From Alphaproteobacteria bacterium (lineage in GTDB: Bacteria; Pseudomonadota; Alphaproteobacteria; Caulobacterales; Hyphomonadaceae): a stretch of DNA of 64,000 nt. A program made the translations under genes and the position numbers. The notes beneath the pieces were generated by a model. That model ran no database searches, was not told the DNA's origin, and saw only the letters and a list, made by a program, of their open reading frames with translations. Positions 27,255-35,524 of the stretch are shown here, piece by piece (within the stretch, counting starts at the first letter, position 1; each line of letters opens with the position of its first letter). Where the stretch lies: NCBI GenBank assembly GCA_018827375.1, contig JAHJYW010000045.1:248001-312000 (forward strand). Direction: 5' to 3'.

Positions 27255-27515
27255 TCAGGAGTCGCCTGTGGCCATCAGGTAAAGTTCCAGCATCATTTCC
27301 TGCTCTTCGCGGTCGGCCTTGTCGACCTTGCGCAGACGGATGACCTGGCGGAGCGCCTTCACGTCAAAGCCAAAGGCCTTGGCCTCGGCGTAGACTTCCT
27401 TGATCTGCTCAGCGACCTCTTTCTTTTCTTCTTCGAGACGCTCGATCTTGCCGACCGTCTGGCGAAGCTTTTCCTTGGTGGTCTCGGTCAGGTGCGTGGC
27501 GGCAGAGTCTTCCAT
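27255..27515 (-). CDS. gapR: DUF2312/UPF0335 protein, GapR-type DNA-binding protein
   Basis: This 86-aa, highly charged, all-helical protein matches the DUF2312 family, whose Caulobacter member GapR encircles overtwisted AT-rich DNA ahead of replication and transcription and stimulates topoisomerases. Diagnostic features are the coiled-coil KIERLEEEKKEVAEQIKEVY, the segment AEAKAFGFDVKALRQVIRLRK, and the acidic end REEQEMMLELYLMATG. The length matches the family. It is probably essential or nearly so by analogy. It is preceded 45 nt upstream by a hydrolase gene on the same strand. Confidence 0.93.
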   Translation of the reverse strand: MEDSAATHLTETTKEKLRQTVGKIERLEEEKKEVAEQIKEVYAEAKAFGFDVKALRQVIRLRKVDKADREEQEMMLELYLMATGDS

Positions 27516-27560
27516 GAAGATGGTCCTCGAATCGATATGGCTGGGGGCAGGCCGAGCCTC

Positions 27561-28514
27561 TTAGCGAGACTTATCGTTAATGGCCAGACGCCGTATGGCG
27601 TCAGCCACATCTGCACCATGCGCATGATGCGGCATGTGGCCTTCATCCGGCAGGATCACGACTTCGACCGGCACCTGCTTCTTCAGCTGCCCGACATGCA
27701 GGTTCGGCTTGATGACCGTGTCCTGGCTGCCGGAGAAAACAATGATCGGTACCTCGAGTTCCGGATAGCGCGGTGACTGCGCACCCAACTCATGTTGCAG
27801 CGCCTGCACATCCTGCGCATTGGCGCGGAAGTTCGGTGGGCGAAAGAGGAGGCCGATCGCGGATTTTTCGAAATAGCCCTCGGGCACGGGCGCCGGATCG
27901 AACACGCCTTCAATGCCTGCCTTGACCTGAGCCGGACCGACAGTGGGCACAAGCTGGGTGAAGACCGGGCCGACGAGCGGCGTTGCCGAAATGCCGTTGT
28001 ACCAGGCCTGCCCGCCGCCGCCCCAGTCGTGGGTGACAGGTGCAATCAGCACGAGGCCCTGCACAAGGTCTGGCCGGTCGAGCGCGAGGCGCAGCGCGAC
28101 GCCGCCCCCAAAGGAATGGCCGACGATGACGGCCTTTTCGCCCGGTGCAAGCTGGTCGAGCACGCCAGCCATCTGGGCCGCCTGCTCGCCGAGATGCTCG
28201 GCACCGTCAAAGCGTTCCGAATAGCCGTGACCGGGCCGGTCAGCCATGAAGATACGGTGATCGGCCGAAAGGCGCGGCGCGAGTGTCCAGGTGAATTCGC
28301 GCGCATTGGCACTAGCGCCATGGATCATCAGGATTGGCGGGCCTGACGCGCCAGCCGTCAGCACGTTCACGCCATGGCCGTTCACAGTCAGCATCCGGCC
28401 TTCGGATTCAGGATTAGCGGTCTCGATCTTCGACGTATAGGCGGCGCTGGATACGCAGGCCCCGACACCGACAGCGGAAAGGGCAATCAAGGCAAGGCTG
28501 ATCATGCGTTTCAA
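27561..28514 (-). CDS. Alpha/beta hydrolase, predicted lipoprotein
   Basis: This 317-aa hydrolase has an N-terminal lipoprotein signal (lipobox VGAC, Cys20 from the TTG start) followed by an alpha/beta hydrolase fold. The fold shows PPILMIHGASANAREF, MADRPGHGYSER, nucleophile elbow VGHSFGGGVAL, acid in FSGSQDTVIKP and His in LPDEGHMPHH. A membrane-attached periplasmic esterase or lipase is likely. Two starts compete: TTG at 28514, which gives a Lys/Arg n-region (MKRM) as lipoproteins need and overlaps the upstream TGA, and ATG at 28505, which has better Shine-Dalgarno spacing (AAGGA) but no positive n-region. I favour the TTG weakly. Confidence 0.87.
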   Translation of the reverse strand: MKRMISLALIALSAVGVGACVSSAAYTSKIETANPESEGRMLTVNGHGVNVLTAGASGPPILMIHGASANAREFTWTLAPRLSADHRIFMADRPGHGYSERFDGAEHLGEQAAQMAGVLDQLAPGEKAVIVGHSFGGGVALRLALDRPDLVQGLVLIAPVTHDWGGGGQAWYNGISATPLVGPVFTQLVPTVGPAQVKAGIEGVFDPAPVPEGYFEKSAIGLLFRPPNFRANAQDVQALQHELGAQSPRYPELEVPIIVFSGSQDTVIKPNLHVGQLKKQVPVEVVILPDEGHMPHHAHGADVADAIRRLAINDKSR

Positions 28515-29089
28515 AGTCCTTGGCCTTCAGCCTGCTTGGCGAGACGTTTCTCGGCTTGCAGGGCCTGGGTCATGAAAGGATAGATGTCGAGCGCCTGACG
28601 GTAGGCCTCCAGCGCTTCCTTTTCCGCGCCCATGGTTTCCATCATGATGCCAAGCCCGGCCCAGGCGCCGAAGTGGCGCGGCTCAAGCCGCAGGGCCTCG
28701 TTCAGGTCACGCAGGGCTTCAGGAAAATTCTCGTCATTCAGGAAGAGGCTCGCGCGGCGGCTCCACGCCTCGGCATAGTCCGGCTCGAGCATGACGGCGC
28801 GATCGTACAGCGCGCGGGCGGTATCAAATTCACCGACAGTCTGCGCATCAACGGCGCGCTCCATGATCATGTCCACCGTCGGGGAGCCGGATTCCATCCA
28901 CGCGGCCCAAATGTCCTGCGCGGCATCATTGGCTTCGCTTTCGCTCGGCGCGTCATGCAGTTTCTGGAACATTTCATCGGATGGGGCGGCGGAAGCCTGC
29001 CCGGCAAGGAGAATTGCAGCAAGAATCAGTGGCTTGAGCATGAGGCTCAATATGGACGGGAAGCGCGCCGCGGCAACAGGTGTTTTCAT
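28511..29089 (-). CDS. TPR-repeat periplasmic protein
   Basis: This 192-aa protein has a hydrophobic signal peptide (LILAAILLAGQASAAPS) and then three tetratricopeptide-like repeats, approximately GEFDTARALYDRAVMLEPD, ENFPEALRDLNEALRLEP and EKEALEAYRQALDIYP. TPRs mediate protein-protein contacts, and the partner is unknown. The ATG at 29089 overlaps the upstream HAD stop as TAATG, which argues for coupled translation. A second ATG at 29041 would give a more conventional signal peptide start. The 3' end overlaps the hydrolase start region. Confidence 0.85.
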   Translation of the reverse strand: MKTPVAAARFPSILSLMLKPLILAAILLAGQASAAPSDEMFQKLHDAPSESEANDAAQDIWAAWMESGSPTVDMIMERAVDAQTVGEFDTARALYDRAVMLEPDYAEAWSRRASLFLNDENFPEALRDLNEALRLEPRHFGAWAGLGIMMETMGAEKEALEAYRQALDIYPFMTQALQAEKRLAKQAEGQGL

Positions 29090-29697
29090 TAAAGCAGGCT
29101 GTGGGCCTGCAGGGCGGCTTCCAGCCCTGCGGCGCCGGTGAAGTGATGCGTCGCGAATCCGAGTGCATCTGCGGCGGCGATATTGGTCTCCCGGTCGTCA
29201 ATGAACAGGACGGTTTCGGGCGCAGGATGGCCCATCATTGTGAGGGCATGGCGGTAAATGGCGGGATCGGGTTTGATCATCTTGAGGTCGCCTGACACGA
29301 CAACATGGCGGAAACGCTGCAGCAGGTCGAAATGGGCGAGCATTTCCGGCCAGGGGTCAGACGGCATGTTGGAGAGGGCGTAGAGCGGTACTTGGCGGGC
29401 ATCGAGCCTCTCAATCAGCTCTGCGGTACCGTCGATGTAGCCGTCGAACATTTCCATCCAGCGTGTGCCCCACGCGCGGATTTCCGCTTCATAGTCTGGG
29501 TGCTTGGCGATGAGGTCGGCGGCATTATCGGCGAAGCGGGTGCCGGCATCATGGCGCGTGTGCCAGGTCATTGTACAAATTTCGCCCAAGAAGTAATCCC
29601 GGGCGACCGCATCATCGAAAATTTTGGTGTAGAGGCGCGATGGCTCCCAATCGAGCACAACATGGCCGAGATCGAACAGGGCAATCGAAACGGTCAT
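29089..29697 (-). CDS. HAD-superfamily hydrolase, YihX-like
   Basis: This 202-aa haloacid dehalogenase-superfamily phosphatase has motif I FDLGHVVLDW, in which the second Asp is replaced by Gly as in the YihX/DLGNV subgroup. It also has motif II ALSNMPSD, the conserved lysine in LKMIKPDPAIY and motif III IDDRETNIAAADALGF. E. coli YihX is an alpha-glucose-1-phosphate phosphatase, so a sugar phosphate is a reasonable but untested substrate. It starts 31 nt after rpmJ, and its TAA overlaps the TPR gene's ATG. Confidence 0.9.
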   Translation of the reverse strand: MTVSIALFDLGHVVLDWEPSRLYTKIFDDAVARDYFLGEICTMTWHTRHDAGTRFADNAADLIAKHPDYEAEIRAWGTRWMEMFDGYIDGTAELIERLDARQVPLYALSNMPSDPWPEMLAHFDLLQRFRHVVVSGDLKMIKPDPAIYRHALTMMGHPAPETVLFIDDRETNIAAADALGFATHHFTGAAGLEAALQAHSLL

Positions 29698-29728
29698 TTT
29701 CCCGCCTCATTGCCTGTTCATCTTCGGC

Positions 29729-29854
29729 TCAGGCCTGTTTGGCTTTAAAGCGCGGGTTGGTCTTGTTGATCACGTAAACGCGGCCCTTACGGCGCACGAT
29801 TTTGCAATCACGGTGACGTGCCTTGAGGGACTTCAGAGACGAGCGGACTTTCAT
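29729..29854 (-). CDS. rpmJ: 50S ribosomal protein bL36, cysteine-poor form
   Basis: This 41-aa basic protein matches the longer, zinc-independent (C-minus) form of bL36: [34 protein letters not shown] and RFKAKQ. Only Cys17 remains of the four zinc ligands found in the zinc-binding form, a state normal for alphaproteobacteria. The start is the internal ATG at 29854; the 23 residues of frame upstream are not ribosomal-protein sequence. It heads the minus-strand cluster and is divergent from the lytic transglycosylase gene. Confidence 0.97.
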   Translation of the reverse strand: MKVRSSLKSLKARHRDCKIVRRKGRVYVINKTNPRFKAKQA

Positions 29855-29966
29855 GGGTCTGGCCTGACGATCATAAGGAATTAGGAAAGCGGTGCGAGTA
29901 ATGAATCCGGGTAACAGAGTCAAGGACGCACACTGTGATGGGCGTCATAACAGTCGGAGAGCCACA

Positions 29967-31328
29967 ATGATACAGAAAGGCCTCGCGCGGACGCAATTAT
30001 TGGCTGCCGCAGCGTTAACGGGCCTGCTGGCCTCCTGCGCGGCCGGGCCTCAGCCCACCAGGCCACCGGTTACCGGCAGCACCCCGGTCGAGGCACCGGA
30101 AACGGGGCAGATAAAATACGCGTCTTCTGGTCATGCGGCCATGGATCTCTGGCGCAATGATTTTTCCAACCGGGCACTTGCCGACGGGCATGACCGCGCG
30201 CTGGTCAAGTCGCTGCTCACGGGTATCGAGCCGATTGCGCTCTGGCTCGGAACGGATTTCCAGACGGCCGGTACCGGCATCAGCGATCAGGCCGAGTTTG
30301 CCAAGCCGATCTGGGATTACCTCAAGGTGCCGCTGGGCGACAGCCGTATCAGCAATGGCAAGGAGCGTCTGGCCGAGGCGCCCACCCTGTTTGACCAGAT
30401 CGAGGCGCGTTACGGCGTTGATCGTCAGGTGCTGATCGCGATCTGGGGCATGGAAACCAGCTATGGCGCGGTTATCGGCAATTTCGACGCAGGCAATGCG
30501 CTGGCCAATATGGCCGTCGAGGGCCGCCGCAGGAGTTTCGCCGAGAAGGAGCTCTATGCCGTGATGACCATGGTCGAGCGCGGCGACGCGGAGCGCTCTG
30601 ACCTGATCGCAGGCTGGGCCGGCGCGATGGGCCAGACACAGTTCATGCCGACCACCTATGTCGCCTATGCCGAGGACTTTGATGGCGATGGCCACAAGGA
30701 TGTCTGGAAGAATGAAGGCGACGCGCTCGCCTCGGCCGCCAACTACCTGAAGAAGTCCGGCTATGCGATGGGCCAGCCTTGGGGCATCGAAGTCGCCGTG
30801 CCGTTCAGTTTCGACTACAGCCTCGCTGATGGCACCGAGCGGAGCATGGATGCATGGCGGGCTGCGGGCCTCACGCCCATTGCCGGCGGCGCGTTCCAGA
30901 CCGGCGGAGCCGATGCAGCGCAGCTATGGCTGCCGGCGGGTGCCGCCGGCCCGAAATACCTGCTCTTCCCAAATTTCAAAGTCTTCAAGGCTTATAACAA
31001 TGCCGATTCCTATGCCTTTGCGGTGGGCATGGCGGGCAATGCCATCATGGGCCAGACCGGGCCGGTGACGCCATGGCCGACCTATCTGAAGCCATTGTCT
31101 GTGGCCGATATCAAGGCGCTGCAGGCGGGCCTTACGGCGCAGGGATACAATGCGGGTCCTGTGGACGGCATTCCCGGTCGCCAGACCAAGCTCGCGCTGA
31201 TGGGTTTCCAGAAGTCACGCGGCGTCGTGGCGGATGGCTATCCGACCAAGGAGATGCTGGACCTGGTGACGGGAACGAGTTCAGGCGGCGGCACCGTGGG
31301 TGTCTCTTCGGCTGACGGGCCAAGCTGA
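29967..31328 (+). CDS. Lytic murein transglycosylase, MltB type, with peptidoglycan-binding domain
   Basis: This 453-aa lipoprotein has signal and lipobox LLASC (Cys24), the SLT_2/MltB catalytic domain (about 60-360) and a C-terminal PG_binding_1 domain (about 370-435; LQAGLTAQGYNAGPVDGIPG). It cleaves glycan strands of peptidoglycan with 1,6-anhydro product formation. The catalytic Glu is Glu163 in GMETSYG, with AGAMGQTQFMPTTY as the second signature. The start is the ATG at 29967 with GGAGA upstream; a 25-residue upstream extension from 29892 is rejected because it would bury the signal peptide. The stop directly abuts the convergent MFS gene stop. Confidence 0.94.
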   Translation: MIQKGLARTQLLAAAALTGLLASCAAGPQPTRPPVTGSTPVEAPETGQIKYASSGHAAMDLWRNDFSNRALADGHDRALVKSLLTGIEPIALWLGTDFQTAGTGISDQAEFAKPIWDYLKVPLGDSRISNGKERLAEAPTLFDQIEARYGVDRQVLIAIWGMETSYGAVIGNFDAGNALANMAVEGRRRSFAEKELYAVMTMVERGDAERSDLIAGWAGAMGQTQFMPTTYVAYAEDFDGDGHKDVWKNEGDALASAANYLKKSGYAMGQPWGIEVAVPFSFDYSLADGTERSMDAWRAAGLTPIAGGAFQTGGADAAQLWLPAGAAGPKYLLFPNFKVFKAYNNADSYAFAVGMAGNAIMGQTGPVTPWPTYLKPLSVADIKALQAGLTAQGYNAGPVDGIPGRQTKLALMGFQKSRGVVADGYPTKEMLDLVTGTSSGGGTVGVSSADGPS

Positions 31329-32594
31329 TTATTCGGTATACTCTCCCACGCCATCCTTCAGGCCGAACCGGGCGAACAGTACCATGAAGGCCAGCAGGCC
31401 GGCACAGAAGACGAAGGGCAGCTGCGGGTTGACGTACTCGTAGATGAACAGGCCGAAGAAGGGCGTGATGATGAAGCCCATCCCGTTGGCGGAAATGACC
31501 AGCCCGGCGACGTTGCCCTGAAGCTGGGGTGAGACGGCGAGCGATGCGCCGCTGGAGAAGCCCGGCCGGGCAAGACCCTGGCCGAGGCCGATACAGAACT
31601 GCGCGAGGATCAGACTGGCATAGTCGCGCGCGAAGACGAGAATGATCGCGCCCACGAAGAGCGGCACGCAGCCGACCATCATCAGTGTTTTGTTGCGCAT
31701 CTTGATACGCGGGATCAGCACGAGCTGGGCCAGCAGCACGGCGAGGGCGCCGACCGTGAAGGCCGGGCCGGTGAACTGGGCTGCTTCACGGCCGCTGACG
31801 CCCATTCGGTCCATCACGGTGAACACGAAGACCTGCGTGAGGATGCCGGTTGTCAGCGAGAGGCAGACGGCGAAGATCAGGAAGGGCAGGACCGGGCCCG
31901 AGCGCCAGAGCCCGCGTGCGCCCGTCTCGTCATCGAACTGGGTCGCGTCGGTCACGGGTTCGCGCTGTTCCGGCAGGCGGAACCAGATCAGGGCCGACAT
32001 GGTGAAGGCGATGACTGCCGTAACCGCCAGCGGGCTGAGCAGGCCAGCGGTGGCAACCAGCGCGGCCGCGAATGCCGGGCCGATCACGGTGCCGACGCTG
32101 AAGCCGGACGTGATGAACGCGATTTCCGATTGGCGCTCTGCCGGACTTGTCCGGTCAGCGACATAGGCCTGCGCGGCCGGGTTCGTGCCGGAACCGAGAA
32201 GGCCGAACATGGTGCGCGATAGGGCAAGGCACGAGAAAACCAGCAGCGTGCCTGTGATGTAATGATTGAGGCTTAGCCAGCCAAAGAGCAGCAGGAGCGT
32301 CATCGACAGGCCATAGCCGGCAAGGCCCAGCGCTGCGACCGGACGTCGGCCCCAGCGGTTCGAGCGTTTACCCCAGAAAGGCGATGTGACTGACCACCAG
32401 AAGGCCGACAGTGCGAAGATCGATCCCGCCATCCAGTCCGGCAAGTTCAGCTCGCGGGTCATGGGGGGCAGCACGGCCGCAATCAGCATCGTGTTGCCAG
32501 CCCCGATCGCCATCAGCGAGAAGAACAGGAGAAAGAAAGCCCCCCGACGATCGGGCCGCGACACGCCTTCAGGGGAATCATCTGTGTGGGTCAT
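31329..32594 (-). CDS. MFS transporter
   Basis: This 421-aa major facilitator has twelve predicted hydrophobic segments, the loop 2-3 motif (WGKRSNRWGRRPVAALGLAG) and a segment SGFSVGTVIGPAFAAAL typical of drug:H+ antiporters of the DHA1 type. The second half contains ARPGFSSGASLAVSPQLQGNVA, the region that resembles TetA-like multidrug exporters. The substrate is unknown. No good ribosome-binding site precedes the ATG. The gene ends immediately next to the transglycosylase stop with no intervening base. Confidence 0.9.
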   Translation of the reverse strand: MTHTDDSPEGVSRPDRRGAFFLLFFSLMAIGAGNTMLIAAVLPPMTRELNLPDWMAGSIFALSAFWWSVTSPFWGKRSNRWGRRPVAALGLAGYGLSMTLLLLFGWLSLNHYITGTLLVFSCLALSRTMFGLLGSGTNPAAQAYVADRTSPAERQSEIAFITSGFSVGTVIGPAFAAALVATAGLLSPLAVTAVIAFTMSALIWFRLPEQREPVTDATQFDDETGARGLWRSGPVLPFLIFAVCLSLTTGILTQVFVFTVMDRMGVSGREAAQFTGPAFTVGALAVLLAQLVLIPRIKMRNKTLMMVGCVPLFVGAIILVFARDYASLILAQFCIGLGQGLARPGFSSGASLAVSPQLQGNVAGLVISANGMGFIITPFFGLFIYEYVNPQLPFVFCAGLLAFMVLFARFGLKDGVGEYTE

Positions 32595-32640
32595 GAAGAT
32601 GACTAATCAGGCGGTGCTGCCGAAAAGTCCAGACAGCGTC

Positions 32641-33123
32641 TTAGCCATTATTTCCGGTTGCCGTCGGGTAGCAGGCACCAGACCAGGGCGTCAGGTTTGC
32701 ATCGGTCATCGAGCGGTTGGAATAGGCGACACAGGCGCGGCCATAATCGCGAACGGCCTGCGTAGCCTGTTCCTCAGCCCAGGAATGGGCGCAGGCGGCC
32801 TGATCGGGCGCCAGGCTGTCAGCCGGCATGCCCGGTTGTCGCGCTGCATCAATGAAGCTGGAGACACAGGCGGCATAGGCCGTGATTTCGGCGAGGAAGG
32901 CGGCGCGCGCGTCGTCACCGGCTTCGAGTTCCGCAACAGACGTATAAGTCGCCGCGGCAAAGTCCGGCTGCACGAGATCACCACATGTATCACGGACGAT
33001 GGTCCGGCCCTGCATGGTCTGTTCGGGCGCGCAGACGCGGTAGCCATCGCTTGGAACGGGTGGCTGGGCGGTTGCCGAGAGGCCGCTGGAGGCAAATGCA
33101 AGGGCAGCAAACATGATACGCAT
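32641..33123 (-). CDS. Secreted six-cysteine protein of unknown function
   Basis: This 160-aa protein has a signal peptide (MFAALAFASSGLSATAQ) and a mature domain with six cysteines, in YRVCAPEQ, RDTCGDL, YAACVSSF, QAACAHSW, GRACVAYS and SGACYPT. The even number fits three disulfide bonds in the periplasm. The rest is helical and Ala-rich. I cannot place it in a named family. The ATG at 33123 is chosen because it begins the signal peptide; AAGGAG lies 13 nt upstream. It is divergent from motA across a 173-nt region. Confidence 0.72.
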   Translation of the reverse strand: MRIMFAALAFASSGLSATAQPPVPSDGYRVCAPEQTMQGRTIVRDTCGDLVQPDFAAATYTSVAELEAGDDARAAFLAEITAYAACVSSFIDAARQPGMPADSLAPDQAACAHSWAEEQATQAVRDYGRACVAYSNRSMTDANLTPWSGACYPTATGNNG

Positions 33124-33296
33124 TGTCGAACCACAACTCCTTGGTCGCCACCCCCGATGGCCCTTCCTCTTGTTGATACGGGGTGCGCCGGGCCCAATCA
33201 ACAGTCGTGTGCAAGCCGTGTCCCGTCTGAAATGAAACGCAGGGTTAAGACCCTTCTGCGTAGATCACGGCTGTTCCTGCCTCGAAAGGTCTCGCC

Positions 33297-34178
33297 TTGG
33301 CGCAGCTTGCCGGCCTCATACTTGTCTTTGTCCTCGTTTTTGGCGGCCTCTTCCTGACAGGCGGAAGCGGCGCCATGCATGCGCTGCCCTTCGAGATGGC
33401 GCTGATCGGCGGCGCGGCAGTGGGTACGGTCCTGATCGGTAATTCACTGAGCGTGGCGCGCGAAGCGCTCGGCGGCTTTGCCAAGGCCTTTGGCGGCGCG
33501 AAGTGGCGACGGGATGATTATCAGGACCTTCTGGTCCTGCTTGGCACGCTGATGCGCAAGGCACGCCAGGGCGGCTTTGTGGCCATCGAAGCCGATATCG
33601 AGACGCCTGAAGACTCAGCTGCTTTCGAAGCGGCGCCCCGTATCCTGGACGACGAAGCGGCCTGCGGCATGATCTGTGATGCGTTCCGCCTGATGGCACT
33701 CGACCTGTCGGACCCCGCGCGCGCCGAACAGCGGATGGACCAGTCCATCGCTGCCTATCTCGACCAGCGGATGAAAGCGGTCGGCGCGCTCAATACGCTG
33801 GCCGATGCCCTGCCGGCGCTCGGCATCGTGGCGGCTGTGCTGGGTATTATTCGCACCATGGGGTCGATCGACCAGTCGCCTGCCGTTCTGGGTACGATGA
33901 TCGGATCGGCCCTGCTGGGCACCTTCCTGGGTGTTTTCCTGGCCTATGGCCTTGTCGGACCGGTTGCCGCCCGGTTCGGGCAGATTGTTGATGAGGATGC
34001 CCGGTTTCTCGACGTGATCAGGTCCACGCTTGGCGCGTATAGCGAAGGTCTGGCCCCCGGAATCGCCCTCGAAATGGGCCGCGCTGCGATACCGCCTGCC
34101 CTCCAGCCCGATACGGCGGCGCTGGAACAGGCCCTCAGCGCGTCGCGATTCATTGCCAAATCCCGAACAGCGGCCTGA
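33297..34178 (+). CDS. motA: Flagellar motor stator protein MotA
   Basis: This 293-aa protein has the MotA pattern: N-terminal helix LAGLILVFVLVFGGLFLTGG, a second helix at about 30-50, a large cytoplasmic loop (about 60-165) and the signature helices 3-4 (LPALGIVAAVLGIIRTMGSI, IGSALLGTFLGVFLAYGLVGP). With MotB it forms the proton-driven stator of the flagellum. The start is a TTG at 33297 with AAAGG 7 nt upstream; no ATG fits the first helix. motB is not adjacent and not in the window, which is unusual because motAB are often one operon. Confidence 0.92.
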   Translation: MAQLAGLILVFVLVFGGLFLTGGSGAMHALPFEMALIGGAAVGTVLIGNSLSVAREALGGFAKAFGGAKWRRDDYQDLLVLLGTLMRKARQGGFVAIEADIETPEDSAAFEAAPRILDDEAACGMICDAFRLMALDLSDPARAEQRMDQSIAAYLDQRMKAVGALNTLADALPALGIVAAVLGIIRTMGSIDQSPAVLGTMIGSALLGTFLGVFLAYGLVGPVAARFGQIVDEDARFLDVIRSTLGAYSEGLAPGIALEMGRAAIPPALQPDTAALEQALSASRFIAKSRTAA

Positions 34179-34259
34179 AATTCCTCAGTATTTATTTAAT
34201 TTGGGCGCAATCGTGCTCTGTCATATTCGTCTCAACTCTATTGGGATGAGGTAGATGCC

Positions 34260-34661
34260 ATGGTCGATCAAACTGCAGAGATGATGCCACAGCGCGATTA
34301 CTGGCTGTCTGGCAACCTGAAAACCCTTGCAACGGGGCTGACCGGGATCATTGCGATCTTTGTTGCCCTCAAAGCAATGGCCTACAATCCAGGCTATGAG
34401 ATCACCCTTGACGACCATATCTTCCGGACAGTGGCTTTTGCCTCCCTGACGGTGTGGGTTACATTGACCATTGGATTGAGACGCGCCGGTGCAGCAGCCA
34501 TCATCGTGCTGGGCATGGCCACTTTCATCGAGCTGATCCTGGCGCCTGTGCGCGGCGAGTCCTACGGAACGCTGGCATCGGCCAATATGGGCATCGTGCT
34601 CGCCTATTGCGGGCTGCAGCTCTACTGCTACCGGATCAACGAAGACAGCACAGACCATTAG
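34260..34661 (+). CDS. Small four-helix membrane protein of unknown function
   Basis: This 133-aa protein has four predicted transmembrane segments (about 20-42, 55-75, 78-97 and 105-126) and short loops. The loop between helices 1 and 2 is MAYNPGYEITLDDHIFRT. I recognise no family. It follows motA by 81 nt, a spacer that is AT-rich, and could be on its own promoter. No clear Shine-Dalgarno site is visible within 10 nt of the ATG. A partnership with MotA is possible from position only. Confidence 0.65.
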   Translation: MVDQTAEMMPQRDYWLSGNLKTLATGLTGIIAIFVALKAMAYNPGYEITLDDHIFRTVAFASLTVWVTLTIGLRRAGAAAIIVLGMATFIELILAPVRGESYGTLASANMGIVLAYCGLQLYCYRINEDSTDH

Positions 34662-34956
34662 TTTTTCTACTCGCGCTCGAATGATACCCCCTGTTCATAA
34701 CAGGGCAGGCAGTGCCAATGTTCGCCATCGGCAGCAAAGGCCGACAAGTCTGCGTACCCGCAGGCGCGCCATCTCTCCACTTTAAACGCGCATTATGCGG
34801 CCCGCTAAAGGCTTCAGACTCCCCGGAATCGGCTGGATGGCGCCCAGAGCGCCTGACGATTGTCATATGATGGCAACCTTAAAGTTTGAAGGTCAGGCCT
34901 TCCCGGCCTAGTCTTTCGTACATATCTGACCTGCCCAGGCCCGGAGGCTAAGCCTA
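34662..34956. other. Intergenic region, 295 nt, no gene seen
   Basis: No frame in this stretch looks coding. It contains a perfect hairpin CCCTGTT-CAT-AACAGGG (34689-34705) without a T-run, and a short inverted repeat AGGCC...GGCCT near 34895-34912. It also holds the ribosome-binding site GGAGG at about 34942-34946 for the next gene. A promoter or operator for the 174-aa gene is the most likely content. Confidence 0.5.
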
Positions 34957-35481
34957 TTGTCGCGTTTTGAAGAACTGATTGCCACGGTCGAGACCTATGA
35001 AGGGCTCGCTGCCGAGAATTACAATCGCATACGCTCGTTGGCCGAAGAGATGCGGGCAGGCTTGTGCGACTATATCGGTGCGCCGGACGGCATTTGCGTG
35101 CATCTGGTGCCACCGCAGGGGGCATTTGAGCCCAAAGCGCATGGCGATCAGGCATTTTCCCTGCCGCCACGGGGCTTTCGGCCGCTCGTGCCTATAGCGT
35201 TCGGACTGGCTGTGCGTGTGTCGAAACAGGCCGACTGGATGCGCGTAACCATGGAATGCCGCAAGGTTGGCGAGATCTTCATCATCCAGATCGAGGATGG
35301 CTCAGAATATGAATTTCGCCTTCCACTGAAGGACAAGGACCCGGAACCTTTCTATGAACATGTCTACTCACATGTGCTGAACTGGTTTTCGGAGAACATC
35401 GAGCGCTACAAGGTCGGCGACTATGGCACCCGCGAGATCGGGTTCGACTTTGCAGATGACATCAAGGCCCAGCCCGCATAA
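34957..35481 (+). CDS. Orphan 174-aa cytoplasmic protein
   Basis: I recognise no named family. The protein is soluble, with a helical N-terminus (RFEELIATVETYEGLAAENY), a beta-rich centre (ICVHLVPPQGAFEP, FRPLVPIAFGLAVRVS, WMRVTMECRKVGEIFIIQ) and a helical end (HVYSHVLNWFSENIE). The start is a TTG at 34957 with CGGAGG 10 nt upstream; the frame has no ATG that keeps the helical start. Codon use matches its neighbours, so it is probably a real, vertically inherited gene. It stands 43 nt before the antiporter gene and may be co-transcribed with it. Confidence 0.72.
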   Translation: MSRFEELIATVETYEGLAAENYNRIRSLAEEMRAGLCDYIGAPDGICVHLVPPQGAFEPKAHGDQAFSLPPRGFRPLVPIAFGLAVRVSKQADWMRVTMECRKVGEIFIIQIEDGSEYEFRLPLKDKDPEPFYEHVYSHVLNWFSENIERYKVGDYGTREIGFDFADDIKAQPA

Positions 35482-35524
35482 TGCGGGTCGGGGGCAACAT
35501 GGCTGTTGAGCTGACAGGGCGCGC

